5,216 nt of DNA from Chloroflexota bacterium. Lineage in GTDB: Bacteria > Chloroflexota > Dormibacteria > Dormibacterales > Dormibacteraceae. Below are positions 1-4,813 of this stretch, piece by piece. The stretch is taken from positions 1-5,216 of the forward strand of contig VBKD01000111.1 in NCBI GenBank assembly GCA_005888075.1, in the 5' to 3' direction. Every line of letters begins with the position of its first letter. Position 1 is the first letter of the stretch. The translations under genes and the position numbers were made by a program. The notes beneath the pieces were generated by a model. The model was not told where the DNA came from. It saw only the letters and a program-made list of their open reading frames with translations, and searched no databases.

Positions 1-2595
1 GCCCTCCATCTTCAGTGCTTCGGTGATCTCGGTGTCGAGCCTCACCTCCGGTGCACCGAAGGCGACGCCTTTGACATTCAGCTCTTCCCGCACGATGGCC
101 GCGATGTCCTCGGGCAGGGGGTCGCCCGGCAGCGCGATGCTCGCGAGAGGCTGGCGCACCTTGAGACGCGCCGCGTCGCGTGCAGCGAGTCCGGCCTCCA
201 CCGCCTGCCTGGCGCGGGCCATATCGGCCTCGACCTGCTCGTCCACATAGGCCTTCGGCTCGGGGAAATCGCTCAGGTGCACCGACTGGTCGCTCGAAAG
301 GTTGCGGAAGATGGCGTCGGCGACGAACGGCGCGAACGGCGCCATCAGCTGTGAGACCGTGCGCAGTGTCTCGTACAGCGTCTGATACGCGCCCAGCTTG
401 TCGGTGTCCGACTGCGACTTCCAGAATCGCCGCCGCGAACGGCGGATGTACCAGTTGGAGAGGTCGTTGACGAACCGCTGGATGCGGCGCGCCGGCTCGA
501 CCGCGTCGTAGCCGTCCAACCCGTGGCTGACGTCCCGCACCAGCCCGCTGAGTTTCGAGAGTAGCCAGCGGTCGAGCACATGCCGCCCCGCGACCGGCAC
601 CCAGGGCTGCGACGGGTCGAAGTTGTCCAGCCGCGCGTAGGTGACGAAGAACGAGTAGCAGTTCCACAGCGGGATGAAGAACTGCTGCACGGTCTCGCGC
701 AATGTGTCTGAGCTGGTGCGGTAGTTCTCGCCGACCTGCGTCGACGTGAAGAAGTACCAGCGCACCGCGTCGGAACCGAAGTTGTCGAAGACGAAGTTCG
801 GGTCCAGCACGTTGCCGCGGGACTTCGACGCCTTCTTGCCCTTGGGATCGACGACGTGGCCGAGGCAGACGACGTTGCGGTACGCGTTTTGCTTGAAAAG
901 CAGCGTCGAGATCGCGAGCAGCGTGTAAAACCAGCCACGCGTCTGATCGACCGCCTCGGAGATGAAGTCGGCGGGAAATGTCTGCTCGAACAGCTCGTTG
1001 CCATGTCGCGGATAGCCGCGCCCGGCGAACGGCATCGAGCCTGAGTCGAACCACGTATCGAGCACCTCAGGCACACGGCGCATCACTCCGCCGCACTTCT
1101 CACACGTCAGGGTTACGGCGTCGATGTAAGGCCGGTGAAGGTCGGCGTCCTCTTTCAGCCCGAGCTCGGCCGCCGAGCTGACGATCCTCTGCTCGTCGCA
1201 GCCTTCGCAGATCCAGATCGGCACGGGCGTGCCCCAATACCGGCTGCGCGAGAACTGCCAGTCGACGTTGTTCTCGAGCCAGTCGCCCATGCGCCCGGTC
1301 TTGATGTGCGCAGGGACCCAGTTCGTCGCGTTGTTGTTCGCGATGAGCTCGTCCTTGCGCTCGGTCGTGCGGATATACCAGGCATCCAGTGCGTAGTAGA
1401 TGAGTGGCGTGCCGCATCGCCAGCAAAAAGGGTAGGTGTGCAGAATCGTCTCGGCTTTGTAGAGCAGGCCGCGAGCCTTCAGGTCGTCCATGATCACCGG
1501 GTCGGCCTCTTTCACGTGAAGGCCGGCGAACTTCTCGACGTAAGGGAGGAACTTGCCGTCGAGACCAACCGTGTGCTTGAAGGGGATGCCTTTATCTTGG
1601 CAAAGCCGAAGGTCGTCGACGCCATATAGCGCGGAGGTGTGGACCACGCCGGTGCCTTCCTCGGTCGACACGAAGTCCGCGTCGACGACGTAATGCGCTT
1701 TGCCCTCTTCCGGGACGGAGTAGGAGTAGAGCGGCTCGTACTCGAGGCCTACGAGGTCGCTGCCCTTCATCCGTTCCACAACTTCGTACTCGCCATCGAG
1801 GATCGATAGCCGTGCCTCGGCGAGGATGAGGTTGTCTTCGCCCTGCCTGACCTTCACGTAGTCGATGTCGTTGTCGACGGCGAGGGCGACGTTTCCGGGC
1901 AGCGTCCAGGGTGTGGTAGTCCACGCGAGGATGGCGGTTTTCGGGTCCTTCTTAAGACGGAACTTGTTGAACACGCTCGGGTCGGGCACGTTGTCGCGAT
2001 AGCCCTGGGCAAGCTCATGGCTCGACAGCGGCGTCGCGCAGCGCGAGCAGTACGGAGCCACGCGAAAACCTTTGTAGACGAGGTTTTGCTTCCACATCTC
2101 GCTGAGCGCCCACCAGACGGACTGCATGTACTCGGGAGTCAGGGTCCAGTAGGCATGCTCGTAGTCCAGCCAGAAAGCCATCCGCTCGCTGAACTTCACC
2201 CAGTCCTCGACGTACTCGTACACGCTCTGCCGGCAGAGCTCGTTGAAGCGCTCGACCCCGATCTCGTTCTCGATCTGGAACTTGCCGGAGATGTTGAGCT
2301 TCTTCTCGACTTCGATCTCGACCGGCAAGCCGTGCGTGTCCCAGCCCGCTTTGCGCTCGACGTAAAAGCCCTTCATCGTCTTGTAGCGGCCGAACAGGTC
2401 CTTGAACGCACGGGCGAGGATGTGGTGGGTCGCCGGCTTGCCGTTGGCCGTCGGCGGGCCTTCGTAGAAAACGAACCGAGGCTTCCCTTCTCGCAAGGCC
2501 AGAGACCGCTGGAAGGTGTCTTCTTCTTTCCACCGCGCCATGATCTGGCGCTCCAGCTCAGGGAAGCTGACCTTTTGATCGACTTTCTCGAACAC
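1..2595 (-). CDS. ileS: Isoleucyl-tRNA synthetase, type 2 (IleRS2), 3' end cut off
   Basis: Charges tRNA-Ile with isoleucine in the cytoplasm and edits mischarged valine. 865 codons are open to the window edge; the family is about 1040 residues, so the end of the C-terminal tRNA-binding region is missing. Visible parts: Rossmann-fold entry YEGPPTANGKPATHH (HIGH-equivalent ATHH, residues 55-58); first zinc site C183/C186 with C391/C394; CP1 editing domain with WTTTPWTLPGN (225-235) and GTGVVH...GVDD with editing Asp328; second zinc pairs C463/C466 and C498/C501; VDQTRGWFYTLL; KMSKS loop as KASKS (588-592); anticodon-binding domain with DLSNWYIRRSRRRFW. The start is GTG at 2595, with GGAG 5 nt upstream; an in-frame GTG at 2601 overlaps that GGAG and is less likely. 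No stop or frameshift was seen. Expression is probably controlled by the T-box leader just upstream. Product identity is very secure. Confidence 0.97.
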   Translation of the reverse strand, partial: MFEKVDQKVSFPELERQIMARWKEEDTFQRSLALREGKPRFVFYEGPPTANGKPATHHILARAFKDLFGRYKTMKGFYVERKAGWDTHGLPVEIEVEKKLNISGKFQIENEIGVERFNELCRQSVYEYVEDWVKFSERMAFWLDYEHAYWTLTPEYMQSVWWALSEMWKQNLVYKGFRVAPYCSRCATPLSSHELAQGYRDNVPDPSVFNKFRLKKDPKTAILAWTTTPWTLPGNVALAVDNDIDYVKVRQGEDNLILAEARLSILDGEYEVVERMKGSDLVGLEYEPLYSYSVPEEGKAHYVVDADFVSTEEGTGVVHTSALYGVDDLRLCQDKGIPFKHTVGLDGKFLPYVEKFAGLHVKEADPVIMDDLKARGLLYKAETILHTYPFCWRCGTPLIYYALDAWYIRTTERKDELIANNNATNWVPAHIKTGRMGDWLENNVDWQFSRSRYWGTPVPIWICEGCDEQRIVSSAAELGLKEDADLHRPYIDAVTLTCEKCGGVMRRVPEVLDTWFDSGSMPFAGRGYPRHGNELFEQTFPADFISEAVDQTRGWFYTLLAISTLLFKQNAYRNVVCLGHVVDPKGKKASKSRGNVLDPNFVFDNFGSDAVRWYFFTSTQVGENYRTSSDTLRETVQQFFIPLWNCYSFFVTYARLDNFDPSQPWVPVAGRHVLDRWLLSKLSGLVRDVSHGLDGYDAVEPARRIQRFVNDLSNWYIRRSRRRFWKSQSDTDKLGAYQTLYETLRTVSQLMAPFAPFVADAIFRNLSSDQSVHLSDFPEPKAYVDEQVEADMARARQAVEAGLAARDAARLKVRQPLASIALPGDPLPEDIAAIVREELNVKGVAFGAPEVRLDTEITEALKMEG

Positions 2596-2600
2596 TCTCA

Positions 2601-2604
2601 CTCC
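2601..2604 (-). promoter_or_regulatory. ileS ribosome binding site
   Basis: GGAG lies 5 nt before GTG 2595. It decides the start over the in-frame GTG at 2601, which begins inside the GGAG. Half of it is paired in the T-box sequestrator. Confidence 0.8.
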
Positions 2605-2632
2605 ACAGAGACGCGTGATCTGGATCTCTGGG
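2603..2632 (-). promoter_or_regulatory. Shine-Dalgarno sequestrator hairpin, alternative to the antisequestrator
   Basis: CCCAGAGA (2632-2625) can pair with UCUCUGUGG (2611-2603), with U2605 bulged and a 13-nt loop. This buries the GG of the ileS GGAG (2604-2601). The CCCAGA strand is the same one used by antisequestrator helix A1, so the two folds exclude each other: tRNA-bound means Shine-Dalgarno free, tRNA-free means hidden. This arrangement is read directly from the sequence; the switching is inferred. Confidence 0.85.
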
Positions 2633-2666
2633 ACGAGCCTTCGAAAGACCCGCGATACCACCCAGA
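2627..2666 (-). promoter_or_regulatory. T-box antisequestrator with tRNA acceptor-end bulge
   Basis: Helix A1 pairs UCUGGG (2666-2661) with CCCAGA (2632-2627). The 7-nt bulge UGGUAUC (2660-2654) carries UGGU, which pairs with the ACCA end of uncharged tRNA-Ile. Helix A2 pairs GCG (2653-2651) with CGU (2635-2633) and continues as a 9-bp hairpin closed by a UCG loop (2644-2642). This is a near-exact match to the T-box consensus, with U in place of one C of ACCGCG. Confidence 0.93.
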
Positions 2667-2714
2667 TTCCCGAGGCAACCACCTCGGACTCTCATTGGGT
2701 TACGGCTCAGGAGT

Positions 2715-2717
2715 GAT
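2715..2717 (-). promoter_or_regulatory. T-box specifier codon AUC (Ile)
   Basis: The AUC triplet lies on the 3' side of the internal loop above the basal Stem I helix, followed by a purine (A2714) and then the CUCC strand, which is the usual specifier geometry. It would pair with the GAU anticodon of tRNA-Ile and agrees with the downstream gene. A second AUC at 2723-2721 could pair into a local hairpin (GUGAU with AUCAC) that would hide this codon, so the fold here is less certain than at the antisequestrator. Confidence 0.7.
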
Positions 2718-2820
2718 CTCGATCACCGCCATCGGCCGCCGGCTCTCAGCCCACTGCCGGCTTCTCTGTCGACCTCCGGGACGATGTCTACCTGTCTCCG
2801 TCAACGCCGAGCGACCTCTG

Positions 2821-2826
2821 ATTTTA
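2821..2826 (-). promoter_or_regulatory. Candidate -10 box for the ileS leader
   Basis: TAAAAT on the minus strand is a notably AT-rich hexamer in GC-rich surroundings. It starts 17 nt after the last base of the yggT stop codon and about 20 nt before Stem I of the T-box, which would put a transcript start near 2814. No good -35 is seen at the expected distance (around 2844-2849, CACTGA). ileS may therefore have its own weak or activated promoter, or be read through from yggT. Confidence 0.35.
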
Positions 2827-2843
2827 CTCGCCGGCGTGCAACC

Positions 2844-3092
2844 TCAGTGGATGCTCCGCAGCGCGGCGATCAGGAAGTACGCCGCCAGCGTAACCACCAT
2901 CGGCGACAGGTCGATGCCCGAGAAGGGCGGCAGCCAGCGCCTGACCGGCGAGAGCACGGGCTCCGTCACGCGGTACGCGAGGCGCGAGACCGAGTTCGTG
3001 GGGTACGGGCTGACCCACGAGAAGGCAACTCGAATGAGCATGACGATGATGAAGGCGTAAAGGAGGAAGGTGATGATCGAAACCAGGAACAT
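2844..3092 (-). CDS. yggT: YggT family membrane protein
   Basis: This 82-residue integral membrane protein is near the length of a single YggT domain. It has two hydrophobic segments, residues ~3-27 (MFLVSIITFLLYAFIIVMLI onward) and ~64-80 (MVVTLAAYFLIAALRSI), with a conserved linker between them: YRVTEPVLSPVRRWLPPF followed by GIDLSP, typical of YggT/YlmG. The biochemical role is unknown; family members are linked to division or shape in Gram-positives and to nucleoid or photosystem organisation in plastids and cyanobacteria. The ATG at 3092 is 2 nt after the yggS stop (TAG) with only a weak ribosome site, which suggests translational coupling to yggS. The usual sepF neighbour does not separate them. 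Translation stops 248 nt before ileS. Confidence 0.93.
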   Translation of the reverse strand: MFLVSIITFLLYAFIIVMLIRVAFSWVSPYPTNSVSRLAYRVTEPVLSPVRRWLPPFSGIDLSPMVVTLAAYFLIAALRSIH

Positions 3093-3094
3093 GC

Positions 3095-3838
3095 CTAGAT
3101 ATTAGGAGCGGTTCGCAGGTCGCCCTCCGGCCGCGGCCCGAACAGGGCGGTTCCCAGCCGGACCATGGTGCTCCCGGAAGCCACCGCCAATTCGAAGTCC
3201 GCGCTCATGCCCATGGAAAGGACGGGAAGAGGCTTGCCCAGCCGCTGCTCCGCCTCGTCCCGCAGCCGGCGGAGCTCCTCGAAAGCGGGGCCTGGATCCC
3301 CGCCGGCCGGACCCATCCCCATCAACCCTTTGAGGTCGAGAAGCCTGCCCGCCTCGGTGATCACCTCCAGCGCTCGCGCCGGGTCGGCACCCGACTTCTG
3401 GGCCTCGCGGGCGATGTTGACCTCGACCAGGACGGCCTGGCGCGGGTCCCGGCGGGCGATCGCCTCCGCCAGGTGCGTCGAGTCGACGCTCTGGATGAGC
3501 GCGAAGCGCCCGGCCGCCAGCTTCACCTTGTTGGTCTGCAGATGGCCGATGAGGTGCCAATCGGCTCCTTCGACTTGATCCATCTTCGTCATCGCTTCCT
3601 GGACCCGATTCTCACCCAGGTTTCTCAAGCCGGCCTCAAGCGCGAGCCGGCAAACGCTGGCGTCGAATCCCTTGGTCACGGCGACGAGTGTGATGTCGTC
3701 GGGGTTCCGTCCAGCACGAGCGATTCGTTCTCGGACCGAGGCGAGCCGTTCGGCGATTTCGTGGCCTGGGCGGCCGGGTTCATCCCGGCCGCGACCCCTC
3801 GTACTTGAATCCCTCAATGCGTCGCGTGGAGTCTCCAC
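3095..3838 (-). CDS. yggS: YggS/PROSC family PLP homeostasis protein, with unusual N-terminus
   Basis: This cytoplasmic protein binds pyridoxal 5'-phosphate and buffers its supply; it has an alanine-racemase-like N-terminal barrel fold and no known enzymatic activity. It is 247 residues; most relatives are ~220-235. Seen: PLP lysine in LVAVTKGF (K56), NLGENRVQEA, WHLIGHLQTNK, VNIAREAQKSG, GLMGMGP, and the phosphate-binding C-terminal motifs LSMGMSADFELA and GSTMVRLGTALFG. Family similarity starts around residue 27 (EIAERLASVRERI). No ATG, GTG or TTG is in frame between TTG 3817 and that point, so GTG 3838 (GGAT, 6 nt spacing) or TTG 3817 must be used. The first ~26 residues are thus encoded by an intergenic repeat module, including its 3' hairpin. 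A sequencing error or a non-standard start could also explain this. Product identity is secure; the start is not. Confidence 0.93.
   Translation of the reverse strand: METPRDALRDSSTRGRGRDEPGRPGHEIAERLASVRERIARAGRNPDDITLVAVTKGFDASVCRLALEAGLRNLGENRVQEAMTKMDQVEGADWHLIGHLQTNKVKLAAGRFALIQSVDSTHLAEAIARRDPRQAVLVEVNIAREAQKSGADPARALEVITEAGRLLDLKGLMGMGPAGGDPGPAFEELRRLRDEAEQRLGKPLPVLSMGMSADFELAVASGSTMVRLGTALFGPRPEGDLRTAPNI
3769..3795 (-). repeat. 27-nt identical hairpin repeat, copy 2
   Basis: The 9-bp inverted repeat GCGGCCGGG/CCCGGCCGC with a 5-nt loop (TTCAT on plus, ATGAA on minus) sits in a 27-nt stretch identical to 4662-4688. This copy lies inside the yggS frame, encoding RGRDEPGRP. No U-tract follows on either strand, so a simple intrinsic terminator is unlikely; a REP-like element or RNA structure fits better. 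Confidence 0.85.
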
Positions 3839-3869
3839 TAAATCATCCGATCCCGGGGAAGGTGAGCAG

Positions 3870-3890
3870 CCCGTCGGCGAAGCCGGCGGG
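3870..3890 (-). other. Second hairpin of module copy 2
   Basis: CCCGCCGGC pairs with GCCGACGGG around a TTC loop (one C-A mismatch in nine positions), 2 nt after the 13-bp hairpin. It is followed by CTGCTCACCTTCCCC, which resembles the tail after the equivalent hairpin in copy 1. It could be a weak terminator for pgeF, but the tail is not U-rich. Confidence 0.6.
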
Positions 3891-3892
3891 CG

Positions 3893-3923
3893 ATGAGCGG
3901 AAACCGCCGAGGTTTCCGCTCAT
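3893..3923 (-). terminator. 13-bp hairpin after pgeF (possible terminator or 3' stabiliser)
   Basis: On the minus strand ATGAGCGGAAACC pairs perfectly with GGTTTCCGCTCAT around TCGGC, starting 5 nt after the pgeF stop. The position suggests a 3'-end structure for pgeF mRNA. No U-run follows on the minus strand, so Rho-independent termination in the classical form is doubtful. The stem differs from the nrdR one by two base pairs, both compensated. Confidence 0.6.
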
Positions 3924-3928
3924 ATTTC

Positions 3929-4636
3929 TCACCGGAGCGCGACGATGGCGCCGAATCGCGTGCCGTCCGGATGGCGGCGGTGAGACGGAAAGAGGTAGTG
4001 CTCCTTGGTGCAGATGCCGATGTCGTAAACCGGCTTGACGCCGGCGTCCTCGAGCTGAACCCGGTTGGCGGCCGCGAGGTCGAGCAGGAACCGACCGCCG
4101 GTTCCAGGCGCCAGGAACCGCTGGTCGAACTGCTCCGCGACGTCCTCGCCGACCTCGTAGCAGCGGCCGCAGATGCCGGGGCCGATGCCGGCCCGAACAT
4201 GGCGGCAGCCGTACTCGTCCTCCATGAAACTCACCGCCGCCGTGGCGACACCGGCGCGTGTGCCGCGCCACCCCGCGTGCACCAGGCCGGCAACTTTCTT
4301 CTCCGGGTCCCACAGAACGATCGGGTAGCAGTCGGCGTACGTGGCGAACAGCGCCACGTCAGAGCGATCGGTGATCAACGCATCCACGTCATCCACTGAA
4401 TCGACAGGCTTGTCGACTCGAGCGACGGCCGCGCTGTGCACCGACCCTACGGTGGTCAGGACGGCGCCGTCCAGGCCGAGCACGCCGGCAAAGGCGCGTC
4501 GCGAGGCAAGCACGGGGCTTGGGTCTGGGGCGTGCTTCAAGCCGACCGAGCCGAGCGCCACGGTCGAAAAGCCGTGAACCAGGCCCGGCTCGTCAGCGAG
4601 CTCCGGAACGTGCAGCGCCGCCGGGATCGTGCTCAC
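3929..4636 (-). CDS. pgeF: Laccase-domain / purine nucleoside phosphorylase family protein (YlmD, PgeF)
   Basis: This cytoplasmic zinc protein belongs to the YfiH/YlmD/FAMIN family. Characterised relatives phosphorolyse and deaminate purine nucleosides, and E. coli YfiH corrects wrong amino acids in UDP-MurNAc precursors; the old name is polyphenol oxidase. It is 235 residues, slightly short of the usual ~240-260 but complete. Metal and catalytic residues are in place: His67 (SVHSA), Cys103 (ADC), His120 (HAGWRG). Other family marks are HGFSTV (21-26), GIGPGICGRCYEVG, and C-terminal LFPSHRRHPDGTRFGAIVAL. GTG 4636 is the earliest possible start because an in-frame TAA lies 9 nt before it; the ribosome site is weak (GGGTAAG at a long distance). 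It follows nrdR across 177 nt holding module copy 1 and precedes yggS, as in the Gram-positive division cluster. Confidence 0.94.
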   Translation of the reverse strand: MSTIPAALHVPELADEPGLVHGFSTVALGSVGLKHAPDPSPVLASRRAFAGVLGLDGAVLTTVGSVHSAAVARVDKPVDSVDDVDALITDRSDVALFATYADCYPIVLWDPEKKVAGLVHAGWRGTRAGVATAAVSFMEDEYGCRHVRAGIGPGICGRCYEVGEDVAEQFDQRFLAPGTGGRFLLDLAAANRVQLEDAGVKPVYDIGICTKEHYLFPSHRRHPDGTRFGAIVALR

Positions 4637-4661
4637 CGCACGAGCTTACCCACGTTGCACT

Positions 4662-4688
4662 GGCGGCCGGGTTCATCCCGGCCGCGAC
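4662..4688 (-). repeat. 27-nt identical hairpin repeat, copy 1
   Basis: It has the same 9-bp stem (GCGGCCGGG/CCCGGCCGC) and 5-nt loop as 3769-3795, with 27 of 27 positions identical. This copy is intergenic, 25 nt upstream of the pgeF GTG, so it would lie in the 5' untranslated part of a pgeF message. There is no U-tract. Confidence 0.85.
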
Positions 4689-4760
4689 TTTGTTTCCTCC
4701 GCCTGCCAGTCGTTGCCAGGAGCAAACATTCAGTAAATCCCAACAGCGGGAAAGAGAGCA

Positions 4761-4777
4761 GCAGCGCGAAGCGCTGC
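4761..4777 (-). terminator. GC hairpin after nrdR, possible terminator
   Basis: GCAGCGC pairs with GCGCTGC around TTC on the minus strand, followed by TGCTCTCTTTCCC, a pyrimidine-rich but interrupted tail. It lies 1 nt after the 13-bp hairpin. It could be a weak intrinsic terminator of nrdR; the same hairpin-plus-tail arrangement occurs after pgeF. Confidence 0.5.
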
Positions 4778-4778
4778 G

Positions 4779-4808
4779 ATGAGAGGGAACCGTCAGGTTC
4801 CCTCTCAT
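4779..4808 (-). terminator. 13-bp hairpin after nrdR (possible terminator or 3' stabiliser)
   Basis: ATGAGAGGGAACC pairs perfectly with GGTTCCCTCTCAT around a 4-nt loop (TGAC on minus), starting 5 nt after the nrdR TAA. It is near-identical to the hairpin after pgeF. No U-run follows on the minus strand, so a 3'-end stabiliser or element end is as likely as a terminator. Confidence 0.6.
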
Positions 4809-4813
4809 ACTTC

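Larger units (their letters stand above)
2603..2800 (-). promoter_or_regulatory. T-box riboswitch (tRNA-Ile sensing) of ileS, probably translational
   Basis: The leader senses uncharged tRNA-Ile and turns on the synthetase gene. On the minus strand Stem I closes with GGAG (2799-2796) paired to CUCC (2713-2710). Above it, CAUCG (2786-2782) pairs with CGAUG (2734-2730), and a distal hairpin pairs GCCGGC (2761-2756) with GCCGGC (2743-2738), preceded by AGAGA (2767-2763) as in the AG bulge. The triplet AUC (2717-2715), followed by A and then the basal helix, sits where the specifier is expected and reads Ile. Stem III is CCGAGG/CCUCGG (2687-2682/2675-2670). The T-box core GGGUGGUAUCGCG follows; the U of UGGU matches the A discriminator expected of tRNA-Ile. 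No U-tract follows; instead an alternative hairpin covers the Shine-Dalgarno, so control of translation initiation is inferred, as known for actinobacterial ileS T-boxes. Confidence 0.93.
3769..3928 (-). repeat. Intergenic hairpin module, copy 2 (after pgeF)
   Basis: The module begins directly after the pgeF stop. Order on the minus strand: GAAAT, a 13-bp hairpin, a GC hairpin with TTC loop, CTGCTCACCTTCCCC, GATTTA, ~43 nt, then a 9-bp hairpin starting at GTCGCGG. Copy 1 after nrdR has the same parts in the same order and orientation at nearly the same spacing. The last ~70 nt overlap the yggS reading frame, including its GTG. No open reading frame that looks like a transposase is present, so if mobile it is non-autonomous. 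What it does is not known. Confidence 0.7.
4662..4813 (-). repeat. Intergenic hairpin module, copy 1 (nrdR-pgeF gap)
   Basis: The module starts directly after the nrdR stop. Order on the minus strand: GAAGT, a 13-bp hairpin, a 7-bp GC hairpin with TTC loop, TGCTCTCTTTCCC, GATTTA, ~45 nt, then the 9-bp hairpin. It ends 25 nt before pgeF. The middle holds GGAGGAAACAAAG, a strong Shine-Dalgarno-like string with no usable start codon at the right distance. With this module included, nothing else coding is seen in 4637-4813. Confidence 0.7.

Noticed and set aside
345..1076. 243-residue minus-strand open frame within ileS
   Set aside because: It is an out-of-frame shadow of the GC-rich ileS gene; the ileS frame through the same bases carries the KASKS loop and anticodon-binding domain.
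2799..2804. TTGACG on the minus strand as a -35 box
   Set aside because: No -10-like hexamer at 15-19 nt downstream (sequence there is about TCCCGG), and it abuts the basal Stem I strand of the T-box.
2596..2843. Transcription-attenuating T-box with terminator
   Set aside because: No terminator hairpin with a U-run is present before ileS; the alternative hairpin instead pairs with the Shine-Dalgarno.
2017..3060. 347-residue plus-strand open frame
   Set aside because: It runs antisense through ileS, the T-box leader and yggT, its composition is arginine/proline-rich and unfamiliar, and the minus-strand genes on the same DNA are clear family members.
3838..4200. Minus-strand open frame from inside pgeF through the intergenic module
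   Set aside because: It is a low-complexity Ser/Arg-rich shadow of pgeF without family motifs; it only marks a GC-rich stop-free frame.
3769..4688. Identical hairpins as a CRISPR repeat pair
   Set aside because: Only two copies, ~890 nt apart with a gene between them, and no regular spacers.
4662..4688. 9-bp GC hairpin as an intrinsic terminator of nrdR
   Set aside because: No U-tract on the minus strand, and it lies close upstream of the pgeF start; the copy in yggS is inside a coding frame.
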